64,000 nt of DNA from Maribacter algicola. GTDB lineage: Bacteria; Bacteroidota; Bacteroidia; Flavobacteriales; Flavobacteriaceae. The stretch is from NCBI RefSeq assembly GCF_003933245.1, contig NZ_QUSX01000002.1, positions 434,001-498,000 of the forward strand, written 5' to 3'. The notes beneath the pieces are model-generated. The model saw nothing but the letters and a program-made list of their open reading frames with translations. It did not search any database and was not told the origin of the DNA. This document shows positions 33,988 to 42,246 of this stretch, piece by piece. How positions within the stretch are numbered: the stretch's first letter is position 1; each line of letters starts with the position of its first letter. A program made the translations under genes and the position numbers.

Positions 33988-35410
33988 CGGGTTTCTGGAC
34001 ATATTGATGGAGTATATAAACATCGTTTTCTTCGTGTTTACGGTGGTCCTGTTCTCCATGTTTTCCATCATGGGCTATTTGTCCACCAGAAACTCTATTC
34101 ACTATAGGAACAAAAATAGTTTTGGGGACATGTCCAAGCTGATGGCCTCTCCCTTGGCCCCCAGCATTACCATCATTGCGCCCGCTTACAATGAAGGACT
34201 TACCATTGTGGAAAATATACGCTCGCTTATGTCCTTGCGGTATGTAAACTACGAAGTCATGGTGGTCAACGATGGAAGTAAGGACGATACCTTGCAAAAA
34301 ATGATCGAGGCTTACGATCTCTATAAAATTGACCAGGAAATAGACCCGGATTGGAAGAACAAGCCTATTAGGGGTATCTATAAATCCCCCCATAAGGCCT
34401 TTTCCAAATTAACGGTCATTGATAAGGAGAACGGCGGAAAATCAGATGCATTGAACACGGGGATGGCCCTTTCCACCAATCAATATGTGGGCTGCATCGA
34501 TGTGGACTGTCTGTTATTGCCGGATGCGCTTTTGCATGTAGTGAAGTCTTTCTATCAACGGTCCGAAAAACAGGTAATTGCGGTTGGCGGTGTTATCCGT
34601 GTGGCAAATTCCTGTATCATCCAAGGGGGACAATTGGAGGAAATTCGCTTGCCCACCAACTGGCTTGCCCGTTTTCAATTGTTGGAATACACGCGCTCCT
34701 TCATTTTAGGTAGAATGGCATGGGGCCGTATAGACAGCTTGTTGATCATCTCCGGGGCCTTTGGTTTTTTTGACCGTGAAATCGCGTTGGAAGTAGGGGG
34801 GTATGATACCAATACCGTTGGAGAGGATATGGAAATCGTATTTAAGATGCGTCGCTATATGCATGAGCGCAAAATACCTTACACGGTGGAATATATCCCG
34901 GACCCCTTATGTTGGACCGAAGTGCCGGAGGACCCAAAAATTCTGATCAATCAGAGAGACAGATGGGCGAGGGGAAACCTCGAGACCCTTTTCAAGCATA
35001 AAGACATGTTCTTCAATCCTAAGTTTGGTAGGTTGGGCATGCTCAGTTACCCCTATTGGTTCTTTTACGAATGGATGGCCCCGCTGCTGGAGTTTTTCGG
35101 CTTTTTTACCATTATCCTTTTTTATTGGTTGGGCATTTTGAATTGGGATTTCTTTTTGGCCATTACTGCGGCCGTTTACGTTTTTTCAATTATGTTTTCG
35201 TTTTACGCCATACTATGGGACGTGTATTCCTATAATGAGTATAAGAAAACAAAGGACATCCTCATTTTGATGTTTTGTGCTATCGTAGAACCCGTAACCT
35301 TTCATCCATTGGTGGTATGGTCTGCGGTACGGGGTAATTATAAAAAATTGTTCAAGATTAAGTCGGGTTGGGGATCTCAGGTCCGAAAAGGATTTGCAAA
35401 AGCTAGTTGA
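33980..35410 (+). CDS. Processive family 2 glycosyltransferase (PgaC/BcsA-like synthase)
   Basis: The start is ATG 33980 (MANGFLDILMEYINIVFF), overlapping the HEAT gene by 8 bp; the longer frame from 33854 lies inside that gene. The 476-aa product has one N-terminal and about three C-terminal transmembrane helices around a cytosolic GT-A domain. Synthase motifs: VVNDGSKDDT (about 96), GCIDVDCLL (DxD-like, about 174), VGEDMEIVFKM (catalytic TED-type, about 282) and INQRDRWARG, matching QxxRW (about 325). This identifies a processive beta-glycan synthase, close to poly-GlcNAc synthases. The sugar polymerised is not certain. A neighbouring TPR/outer membrane barrel would export the chain. Confidence 0.92.
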   Translation: MANGFLDILMEYINIVFFVFTVVLFSMFSIMGYLSTRNSIHYRNKNSFGDMSKLMASPLAPSITIIAPAYNEGLTIVENIRSLMSLRYVNYEVMVVNDGSKDDTLQKMIEAYDLYKIDQEIDPDWKNKPIRGIYKSPHKAFSKLTVIDKENGGKSDALNTGMALSTNQYVGCIDVDCLLLPDALLHVVKSFYQRSEKQVIAVGGVIRVANSCIIQGGQLEEIRLPTNWLARFQLLEYTRSFILGRMAWGRIDSLLIISGAFGFFDREIALEVGGYDTNTVGEDMEIVFKMRRYMHERKIPYTVEYIPDPLCWTEVPEDPKILINQRDRWARGNLETLFKHKDMFFNPKFGRLGMLSYPYWFFYEWMAPLLEFFGFFTIILFYWLGILNWDFFLAITAAVYVFSIMFSFYAILWDVYSYNEYKKTKDILILMFCAIVEPVTFHPLVVWSAVRGNYKKLFKIKSGWGSQVRKGFAKAS

Positions 35411-35412
35411 CC

Positions 35413-37797
35413 ATGTTGGAATACAGGGAAGAACATATCGAAAGCAAGGAGCGTAAACTGCGGGATTTTATTCCTGTGGTACTTACCTTCTTTGTTGGTT
35501 TGGCCGTTCTTTCCATCTATCAAAACACCATGCTATATTCCATGGGTGTATTGGACAGTATTTTCAATAGTAGTTTCTTCCTGTACTTATTGCACCATTT
35601 GGGGTTTGCTTCGGTCATTTCGCTTTTTTTGGCCTTCGTTTTCAATCTCTTGGAGAACAAAAGACCGGGCCTTGGTCTTAGGACCGTTAAAATTACCATA
35701 CCCATTTTGTTGGTACTGGAGGCCGTTCTCATTACCTATTACATTCAGAATTTTGAACCGTTGGGTTCGGATATTTTTGGATTGTTCAGCACTAAGGAAA
35801 TACGCTTTTCCCTATTGCAGGCTTCCATGGCATCCCTCATTACGGGGGGCGTCTGTTTTATTTGTTACAAATACATTGCCTCCCTGTATACGGTTATCAG
35901 TAGAATGTATCCGCTTACAATAGTGTTTTTCAGTATTTTCCTTGCCACCTTATATTCGGATAAAAAGCCGGTCAACGAAAACAAGACCCAGTATTTGGCA
36001 GAACACCTGACCGAGCGCCTCCTGCAATGGGAAAGTTACGAAGGTGCGGAGGAATATCCGTTGTTAAGGCCATTTAAAAAGGAAACAGGACTCTCCGCCT
36101 ATTTTCGAACGATGGATTCCTTACCACATATTAAGATTATTCTGATAGACGGTTTGGGAAATGATTTCGTAAACGGATGCTTCACGGATTTTATGCCTCA
36201 TTTACAGGGATTGAAATTACGGTCTTTGAGCTGGAGGAATTTTTTGAGCAATACAGGTGAAAGTCATGCCTCCTTTCCAACGGTCATTGGTTCTTTACCC
36301 TTTGGGGAATCCGGATTTACGACGCTTCCAGATTTCACATTTAGAAACACCTTGTACAGTGTTTTAAAGGACAATGGCTATGCAACAAGTTTTAGTTATG
36401 GGGGAAATACTGCATTGTTCAATATGGATCGGTTTTTGGAAGAGGAAAAAGTGGACCTGATTTTTGACCGAAACAACTTCGGAAATGAATTCAGGCTACA
36501 AGAGGAGGACGCGGCAGGTATTACCCTAGGATACCCTGATGGGGCCTTGTTTTCCAATTTCCAAAAAAATGCAAAGAAGTTCCATGGACCAAAGCTCGAT
36601 GTATTTATGACCTTGAGCACCAAAGCCCCCTTCCACATACCCAATATTGACAAATACAGGGATAGGGTAGTCCAAATAGCGGAAAAATCCAATTTGAATG
36701 GTTCGGCCCAAAGATTTGTAAGACGCAATGAAGCATTATTTTCCAGTTTTGTATATGCCGATGAAGTTTTGGCTGAATTCATGGAAATGGAGCGTTCGTC
36801 TTCACATTTTTCCAATACCATCTATATAATAACGGGAAGCCACCAGCTTTCTGAAATTTCACAGGATAACCCTTTGGCCAAATATCGGGTTCCTTTATTG
36901 ATTTTCAGTCCCTTATTGAAATCCCCCGGCGAGATGGAAAAAGTGGCTTCCCATGCAGATATAGCGCCCAGCCTGCTCGCTTTACTTTCTGCAAATAGAC
37001 CCATTAAGGTTCCGGGTCAATTGGGTTTCCTAGGAGACGATCTGGTGAAACAGTTCGCCAAGAAGGGCGATAGACAGATACCTTTATTGAGGAGTGCCTA
37101 TAAAATGCATGATTTCATCGTGGACGATTTTTTCTATTCCGATGGCGATATCTACCAATTGGACCAAAATTTAATCCTAAGGGAATTGAAGGATGGGAAT
37201 ACGACCGTTGTGGAAGCCATCGAACAAAAGTTTGAAAACTTTAAATCCATCAATCGCTATGTGACCACAAAGAATAGGATAATACCACGATCATTGTCGC
37301 TGATCGAAGATAGAAAGCCCAAATTTTCAAAGGAGGAAATGATTTGGATTGAAAGTGTTTTTAACGGAAAGGATTTTGACAATGCCTATTCAAACGCAAA
37401 GCACTTGGCGTTCCAAAAGGATTATGGTAGGGCGCTTTTGTTGTGTGAATATATTCTGAGCGAAATTCCCAGGCACGCGGATACTGAAATTCTTGTTGGA
37501 AGAATACATGCATGGAAAGGGGACTATGATAAGGCCATAGAAATACTGAACCGGGTTATTAAAAAGTATCCCAAGTACGGGGATGCCTATTGTGCGCTAA
37601 TGGATGCTTATTTCTGGTCCGGGCAAAATGGCGGTACATATGAAATTCAACGATTATCGCGGAAAAATGGAGTACAGGATAAAATTTTGGACGAAAAATT
37701 CAAAAGGTCCATTGCACTGATCGTCAATAAGGAAGAAGAGGAAGGAGCCCAGACCATGCAGCAAAAAACCGTAGAACAAGTTTCTAAAAGAAAATGA
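35413..37797 (+). CDS. Membrane alkaline-phosphatase-superfamily enzyme with TPR tail
   Basis: Start is ATG 35413, 3 bp after the synthase stop; TTG 35407 is the alternative. The 794-aa product has about five N-terminal helices (VVLTFFVGLAVLSIY to MYPLTIVFFSIFLATLY), then a periplasmic alkaline phosphatase/sulfatase-type domain: IILIDGLGNDF (metal Asp, about 244), NTGESHASFPTVIGSLP (nucleophile region, about 280) and VASHADIAPSLLALL (metal site). The C-terminal 130 residues form TPR-like helices (YGRALLLCEYILSEI, DYDKAIEILNRVIKKYPKYG). The helix-plus-catalytic-domain layout parallels LtaS, EptA and BcsG, which attach phosphate-linked groups to polymers or lipids. A role in decorating the exopolysaccharide is inferred. 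Confidence 0.82.
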   Translation: MLEYREEHIESKERKLRDFIPVVLTFFVGLAVLSIYQNTMLYSMGVLDSIFNSSFFLYLLHHLGFASVISLFLAFVFNLLENKRPGLGLRTVKITIPILLVLEAVLITYYIQNFEPLGSDIFGLFSTKEIRFSLLQASMASLITGGVCFICYKYIASLYTVISRMYPLTIVFFSIFLATLYSDKKPVNENKTQYLAEHLTERLLQWESYEGAEEYPLLRPFKKETGLSAYFRTMDSLPHIKIILIDGLGNDFVNGCFTDFMPHLQGLKLRSLSWRNFLSNTGESHASFPTVIGSLPFGESGFTTLPDFTFRNTLYSVLKDNGYATSFSYGGNTALFNMDRFLEEEKVDLIFDRNNFGNEFRLQEEDAAGITLGYPDGALFSNFQKNAKKFHGPKLDVFMTLSTKAPFHIPNIDKYRDRVVQIAEKSNLNGSAQRFVRRNEALFSSFVYADEVLAEFMEMERSSSHFSNTIYIITGSHQLSEISQDNPLAKYRVPLLIFSPLLKSPGEMEKVASHADIAPSLLALLSANRPIKVPGQLGFLGDDLVKQFAKKGDRQIPLLRSAYKMHDFIVDDFFYSDGDIYQLDQNLILRELKDGNTTVVEAIEQKFENFKSINRYVTTKNRIIPRSLSLIEDRKPKFSKEEMIWIESVFNGKDFDNAYSNAKHLAFQKDYGRALLLCEYILSEIPRHADTEILVGRIHAWKGDYDKAIEILNRVIKKYPKYGDAYCALMDAYFWSGQNGGTYEIQRLSRKNGVQDKILDEKFKRSIALIVNKEEEEGAQTMQQKTVEQVSKRK

Positions 37798-39011
37798 TAA
37801 AAAGGCTTCTTCTAATATTTCTAGTATTGATTACCCTTCATTCCATAGGGCAGGAAACCAGCTATTCCGGCGATCCGGATGCGTCCTTCTTTAAGGCCAG
37901 GGATTTGGCCTTTGCGGGCAATAGGGCATCGGCTAGGGATACCCTAAAAAGGATCCTTGACAAATATCCGGATTATACGGATGTTCGAAACTTGTTGGCA
38001 AAAACCTACAGTTGGGATGAAGAATACGATGCTGCCAGATTGGAATTCAACAGGGTTACTAGTAAGGAACGAAAAAATTCAGAGGCTTGGATCGGTTCCA
38101 TAAAGAACGAACAGTATGCCAAAAACTACCTTATCGCCTTGGGCCTGGCAAACAAAGCCTTGATGTATTTGCCAGAAAACCAAGAACTGGCAGTACTCAA
38201 CCAGGACATCGTGCAACAAATAGAGGACCAACAACTTTTACAGAATAGGCTAAAGGACACAAAACTGGAAGATGAAAGTACCCAAGCTTTCACTGTCTAT
38301 ACAGAAGCCGAGGTCTTTGACAGGGAATTGGACCCAATGTACTACGGCGGCTTGGAATATCAAAAAAAGACGAAATGGGGGGTTCTTATACCAAGGCTTA
38401 ATTATAATCGTAGATTTAACATCAATGGAGTACAGGCAGAAGTGGATGCCTATCCTAGATTTTCAAAATCCTTGAGTGGCTATTTGAACTATGGATATTC
38501 CGGGGACCCTATTTTTCCGAAACACAGAATGGGAGGGGAGTTGGTAAAAGAGTTGCCTAAGGCCATGGAAGCTTCTTTGGGTTTCCGGCATTTGGTTTTT
38601 GAACAGGATGCCGCCACTATCCTTACGGGAACCTTTGGACTGTATCGGGGGAATTATTATGCCGTCCTTAGACCTTATATGGTGCCGGACGCCAGAAAGG
38701 GCCTTGGTATTTCCGGAAATCTGTTGGTTCGTAAATACTTGAAGGATGGAAACAATTATTGGGGCGTAAACCTAGTATATGGCTTCGATACGGAATTGAA
38801 CCAATTCATCGTCAACGGACAGTTATTGGCGGAAACCTTGTTGTATCTGGAATCACAAAGGCTACGATTGGAATATCAGTTTACCAATAAAAAGGGTAAT
38901 AATCAATACAAGGCCAATCTGGGGGTAAACCGACAAGAATTGGCCTTTAGCTCCGGAAGTTTCTTTGTATCGGTTACCGCAGGAATCGCATATCAGGTGA
39001 AATTCCGTTGA
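37794..39011 (+). CDS. TPR-containing YaiO-family outer membrane beta-barrel protein
   Basis: The 405-aa product has a signal peptide (MIKRLLLIFLVLITLHSIGQ), TPR-like helices at about 30-150 (DASFFKARDLAFAGNRASAR, YDAARLEFNRVTSKERKNSE), and a C-terminal barrel with alternating strands ending GIAYQVKFR, an aromatic/basic barrel end. The strand segment EVFDRELDPMYYGGLEYQKK opens the YaiO-type barrel. Its ATG overlaps the upstream stop by 4 bp. TPR-plus-barrel is the arrangement of exopolysaccharide export porins such as PgaA and BcsC, so export through the outer membrane is the likely role. It ends the operon. Confidence 0.88.
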   Translation: MIKRLLLIFLVLITLHSIGQETSYSGDPDASFFKARDLAFAGNRASARDTLKRILDKYPDYTDVRNLLAKTYSWDEEYDAARLEFNRVTSKERKNSEAWIGSIKNEQYAKNYLIALGLANKALMYLPENQELAVLNQDIVQQIEDQQLLQNRLKDTKLEDESTQAFTVYTEAEVFDRELDPMYYGGLEYQKKTKWGVLIPRLNYNRRFNINGVQAEVDAYPRFSKSLSGYLNYGYSGDPIFPKHRMGGELVKELPKAMEASLGFRHLVFEQDAATILTGTFGLYRGNYYAVLRPYMVPDARKGLGISGNLLVRKYLKDGNNYWGVNLVYGFDTELNQFIVNGQLLAETLLYLESQRLRLEYQFTNKKGNNQYKANLGVNRQELAFSSGSFFVSVTAGIAYQVKFR

Positions 39012-39228
39012 ACCATTATAAATAATCGACGAACGGAATGTGTTCCAGCCCAAGTAGAATGGGGGTTTGCGACAACATAAAAACATCAGACCTATAATAA
39101 CTGTATTTTTTACAACATAAATGGACGGGTTTACCACAATTAATTGTCAAAAAAGCAAGTAGCAGCTACTTTTAGACCATACTTAAAGAGTAACCAAATC
39201 GAAATTATAAACCTAAAAATCCCCAAAC
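39012..39228. other. Leader region of the twin-peptide unit
   Basis: This 217-bp gap separates the barrel gene from the first small peptide. No hairpin terminator follows the barrel gene stop. The promoter and palindrome described at 39144-39175 lie here, showing that the small genes can be transcribed independently of the operon upstream. Confidence 0.5.
39144..39175 (+). promoter_or_regulatory. Candidate promoter overlapped by a perfect palindrome
   Basis: TTG at 39144-39146, a 20-bp spacer and TACTTTTA at 39167-39174 fit TTG-N20-TAnnTTTG except for the last base. The sequence AAGTAGC-A-GCTACTT at 39157-39171 is a perfect 7-bp inverted repeat that covers the spacer end and the first half of the -7 box, an ideal position for a repressor site. 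The first ATG lies about 54 bp downstream. Confidence 0.5.
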
Positions 39229-39327
39229 ATGCTTTACGATACCTACGGTGAAGAATACTTGGTTTTTCTTCAGGAACTAAATGAAATTCTTAGCCTAAAT
39301 GAATTAGCGGAATTGGATTATATGTAA
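39229..39327 (+). CDS. Small peptide, 32 aa (twin 1)
   Basis: The ATG at 39229 opens a 32-codon frame ending in TAA. The product begins MLYDTYGEEYLVFLQELN and ends ELDYM; it is acidic and leucine-rich with no signal or Cys. From Tyr10 to the end it aligns without a gap to twin 2 (39360): Tyr, Phe, Leu-Asn, Ile-Leu, Leu and Tyr match, eight identities in 23 positions, with further similar residues (L/I, Q/E). Two neighbouring short ORFs with the same residue pattern argue that both are translated. They share a promoter and terminator. No known family is recognised; a peptide signal, a small regulator or a modified-peptide precursor are all possible. Confidence 0.6.
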   Translation: MLYDTYGEEYLVFLQELNEILSLNELAELDYM

Positions 39328-39359
39328 TTGAAAGCCCCTTAACCTTAAAATTAAACAGT

Positions 39360-39461
39360 ATGGCAAATCAAGGCAACGACAACGCGTCCTATCATAATTT
39401 TATTGAAAGTTTGAACAATATTCTTGTAGACTCTAACATCAACAAGCTAACATATTCTTAG
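39360..39461 (+). CDS. Small peptide, 33 aa (twin 2)
   Basis: The ATG at 39360 opens a 33-codon frame ending in TAG, 32 bp after twin 1. The product begins MANQGNDNASYHNFIESLN and ends NKLTYS; it is Asn-rich. The aligned part (Tyr11 to Tyr32) repeats the pattern Y-x-x-F-[LI]-[QE]-x-L-N-x-I-L found in twin 1, while the first ten residues differ. The unrelated N-termini over a similar C-terminal core would suit a leader and core arrangement or simply divergence. A strong terminator begins 20 bp after the stop. Confidence 0.6.
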   Translation: MANQGNDNASYHNFIESLNNILVDSNINKLTYS

Positions 39462-39480
39462 TGTATATTGTGTACTATTA

Positions 39481-39514
39481 AAAAAACGCCTTCATTTTTT
39501 GAGGGCGTTTTTTT
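39481..39514 (+). terminator. Strong intrinsic terminator of the twin-peptide unit
   Basis: AAAAAACGCC pairs with GGCGTTTTTT, extended inside by TTC/GAG (one G-T pair), around the loop ATTTTTT, and is followed by further T. The symmetric A- and T-runs allow it to act in both directions, including for the minus-strand rpoD transcript whose gene ends at 39632. Confidence 0.9.
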
Positions 39515-39631
39515 ATTGTTATAAATCAAGCGCAAACTATAATACACAACCAAAGGGTCGTAACAACATTACGTAGGCATACGATGGGTTCTTTTCCCTT
39601 GGTCCATTGGCCATGAGGGTATTTTGATGAT

Positions 39632-40495
39632 TTATCCCAGATAGGTCTTTAAAAGTTTGCTTCTTGAATTATGACGTAATTTTCTGATCGCTTTTTCCCT
39701 GATCTGTCGTACGCGTTCCCTAGTCAGATCAAACGTATGACCAATCTCAGCAAGGGTCATGGATTGTTGGTCGCCAATACCGTAATAGAGTTTAACTACG
39801 TCCGCCTCCCTGGGGGAAAGGGTTTCCAAGGCCCTATTGATTTCCGTATTTAAGGATTGTTGTAATAAATGGTTGTCAGGTCTTGGGGATTCCCCTGACC
39901 TTAGCACGTCATACAGGTTTGAATCCTCACCTTCACGTAACGGGGCATCCATGGATACATGTCTTCCTGAATTCTTCAAGGATTGTTTGACCTCCGTTAC
40001 GGTCATCTCGAGTTCTTTGGCGATTTCCTCCGCGGATGGTGGACGTTCATGCGTCTGTTCCAAATAGGAAAATGTCTTTTTTATCTTATTGATGGAACCT
40101 ATTTTGTTCAAAGGCAATCTAACCACCCTGGACTGTTCTGCCAAGGCCTGTAGAATTGATTGTCTGATCCACCAAACGGCATAGGAAATAAATTTGAACC
40201 CACGGGTTTCGTCAAATCGCTTTGCCGCTTTAACCAATCCTAAGTTTCCTTCATTGATCAAATCGGGCAATTTTAAACCTTGGTTCTGATATTGTTTTGC
40301 TACGGATACCACAAAACGTAGGTTCGCGGTCGTCAATTTTTCCAAGGCCACTTGATCGCCTTCGCGTATTCTTTGGGCCAGTTCTACTTCTTCGTTTGCT
40401 GTTATTAGATCAATCTTACTGATATCCTGCAAGTATTTGTCCAATGATTTTGATTCGCGATTGGTTACCTGCTTGATAATCTTTAGTTGCCTCAT
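39632..40495 (-). CDS. rpoD: Primary-type sigma-70 factor (RpoD/SigA)
   Basis: The 287-aa product is the short Bacteroidota housekeeping sigma factor without a region 1.1 or long spacer. Region 1.2: [15 protein letters not shown]. Region 2: [35 protein letters not shown] and [13 protein letters not shown], with core-binding and -10-recognition residues. Region 3: [14 protein letters not shown]. Region 4: [16 protein letters not shown] and [20 protein letters not shown], the -33 recognition helix. It would direct transcription from the TAnnTTTG promoters noted here. It stands alone on the minus strand with a 170-bp gap before the divergent gene at 40671. Confidence 0.95.
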   Translation of the reverse strand: MRQLKIIKQVTNRESKSLDKYLQDISKIDLITANEEVELAQRIREGDQVALEKLTTANLRFVVSVAKQYQNQGLKLPDLINEGNLGLVKAAKRFDETRGFKFISYAVWWIRQSILQALAEQSRVVRLPLNKIGSINKIKKTFSYLEQTHERPPSAEEIAKELEMTVTEVKQSLKNSGRHVSMDAPLREGEDSNLYDVLRSGESPRPDNHLLQQSLNTEINRALETLSPREADVVKLYYGIGDQQSMTLAEIGHTFDLTRERVRQIREKAIRKLRHNSRSKLLKTYLG

Positions 40496-40646
40496 GTATG
40501 TGTGTATTTATTTATTTAATGTTTGTCCAAGTTCTCATAATACATTTTTATTACGTCTTTTCCAAAGGGAAACCTATAATGTTTTCAAAAATTTGTTAGC
40601 TATACCGTAAATTATCAAGGATTTAGGTCGTTGTTCCAACAAAGCT

Positions 40647-40654
40647 TATTTTTG
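40647..40654 (+). promoter_or_regulatory. Candidate -7 element for the 40671 gene
   Basis: TATTTTTG exactly fits TAnnTTTG and ends 16 bp before the ATG at 40671. A TTG upstream lies only 13 bp away, too close for a normal -33 element, so only the -7 part is supported. Confidence 0.35.
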
Positions 40655-40670
40655 ATGTAATTGACCTATT

Positions 40671-41180
40671 ATGAGCAAAAGGGCGTTGAAAACGTATTTG
40701 TCCGGATTAAAGAAAAAGGAGCTTGAGGAGCAGATTATGGAACTGTATGACAAGTTTCCGTCTGTAAAGACCTACTATGATTTCGCCTTTAACCCTAAGG
40801 AGGACAAATTGATACAGGAGGCCAAGACCAAAATTTCCAACGAGTATTTTCCTGTCAAAAGAAAACGTCCCAAGGCTAGGAGGTCGGTCGCCCAAAAGTA
40901 TATCAAACATTTTATCAAACTGGGCGTGGACAGTGCCATGGTAGCGGACCTTATGTGCTATAACCTAGAAATTGCGCAAACATTTTCAATGGAGCGGAAC
41001 GTTCCGGATGCCTTTTATAAAAGTATGCTGAATTCTTTTTCGGAGATGACTACTTTTATTTCCCAACATGGTATTTTGGAGGAATTTAAGGAGCGAATCA
41101 TTACGATTTATAATCATACACAGTCCAAGAATTGGCTTTATGGGGAAGAATTTTCAAAGGCCTTGGATATATTGGACTAA
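40671..41180 (+). CDS. DUF6155-type small basic protein
   Basis: The 169-aa product is helical and basic, starting MSKRALKTYLSGLKKKELEEQ, with the block LYDKFPSVKTYYDFAFNPKED and a Lys/Arg-rich KRKRPKARRSVAQKYI. This N-terminal pattern matches DUF6155 as I know it from Bacteroidota; its function is unknown. There is no signal. It is followed 11 bp later by the 2-hydroxyacid dehydrogenase gene, so they are probably co-transcribed. Confidence 0.75.
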   Translation: MSKRALKTYLSGLKKKELEEQIMELYDKFPSVKTYYDFAFNPKEDKLIQEAKTKISNEYFPVKRKRPKARRSVAQKYIKHFIKLGVDSAMVADLMCYNLEIAQTFSMERNVPDAFYKSMLNSFSEMTTFISQHGILEEFKERIITIYNHTQSKNWLYGEEFSKALDILD

Positions 41181-41191
41181 ATCAAAACATT

Positions 41192-42121
41192 ATGGCGATA
41201 GTAATCATTAGACAGGACGCAAAAATTGAGGCTTGGAAAAAGGCCCTGAAGGAAAGAAATCCATCGATCGAAGTGTATAGTTATCTGGAAGACCATCCTA
41301 AGGAAAAAATTACCATGGCCCTAATTTGGAAACACCCCCAAGGAAGTTTGGCCCCATATCCCAATTTAAAATGCATTGCCTCTGCTGGGGCCGGAGTGGA
41401 TTATATTTTCGAGGATGCGCTGGCTCCGTCCACTGTTCCCATTACCAGGGTAGTAGACCCGTATTTGGCCAGCGACATGTCTGAACATGTACTGGCCGTA
41501 ATCCTTGCTGAGTTGAAAAATTTCAATACATACAAACTGCAACAGGTAGCGAGCGAATGGAACCCCAGGATTTACAGAAGGATTAAGGATGTAAGGGTGG
41601 GAATCATGGGCCTTGGGGAATTGGGTGCATTGACGGCAAATGATTTAGTAAAATTTGGGTTTACCGTTCAGGGATGGTCCAGAAGCAAAAAGAAATTGAA
41701 AAATGTGGAAACGTTCGCGGGGAAAAGTGAACTGGAAGCCTTTCTTTCGATGACGGAAATACTGGTCTGTCTTTTGCCCTTGACCCCAGAAACGGAAGGA
41801 ATCCTCAACAAGGATGTGTTTTCAAAATTACCAAAGGATGCCTATGTCATCAATGTGGCCAGGGGCGGACATGTAGTAGACCGCGATCTGCTGGAAGCTT
41901 TGGACAGGGAACATCTGTCCGGTGCCTGTCTGGATGTATACCACCAAGAACCATTGCCCAAGGAACATCCTTTTTGGACACACCCTAAAATATTTATGAC
42001 CCCACATTATGCAAGTGTATCCGATACCGATTCCGTAGTCCCCCAAATTCTGGAAAATTATGACCGACTTAGAAAAGGAAAGGAACTTCTAAACACTGTA
42101 AATATAAAGAAAGGCTATTAA
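41192..42121 (+). CDS. D-isomer 2-hydroxyacid dehydrogenase (GhrA-like)
   Basis: The start is ATG 41192 (MAIVIIRQDAKIEAW); the earlier frame from 41132 lies in the preceding gene. The 309-aa product has the NAD(P) Rossmann motif GIMGLGELGALTA (about residue 135), the substrate loop with SAGAGVDYI, catalytic Arg in NVARGGHVVDRDLLE, Glu in DVYHQEPLPKEHP and His in MTPHYASVS. This is the pattern of glyoxylate/hydroxypyruvate reductase A, which reduces glyoxylate or hydroxypyruvate with NADPH. The precise 2-oxoacid is not determined by sequence alone. Confidence 0.9.
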   Translation: MAIVIIRQDAKIEAWKKALKERNPSIEVYSYLEDHPKEKITMALIWKHPQGSLAPYPNLKCIASAGAGVDYIFEDALAPSTVPITRVVDPYLASDMSEHVLAVILAELKNFNTYKLQQVASEWNPRIYRRIKDVRVGIMGLGELGALTANDLVKFGFTVQGWSRSKKKLKNVETFAGKSELEAFLSMTEILVCLLPLTPETEGILNKDVFSKLPKDAYVINVARGGHVVDRDLLEALDREHLSGACLDVYHQEPLPKEHPFWTHPKIFMTPHYASVSDTDSVVPQILENYDRLRKGKELLNTVNIKKGY

Positions 42122-42246
42122 CATGTATAGTTCATAAATTCTTTATGGAATACAGGCCCCTGCGGAATTTATATTTTAATTACCGATAAAAATCCTCTAA
42201 TTTTAAGGTTTCGAAATTTTAACCTAACTAAAATTTTCTTGCCTTT

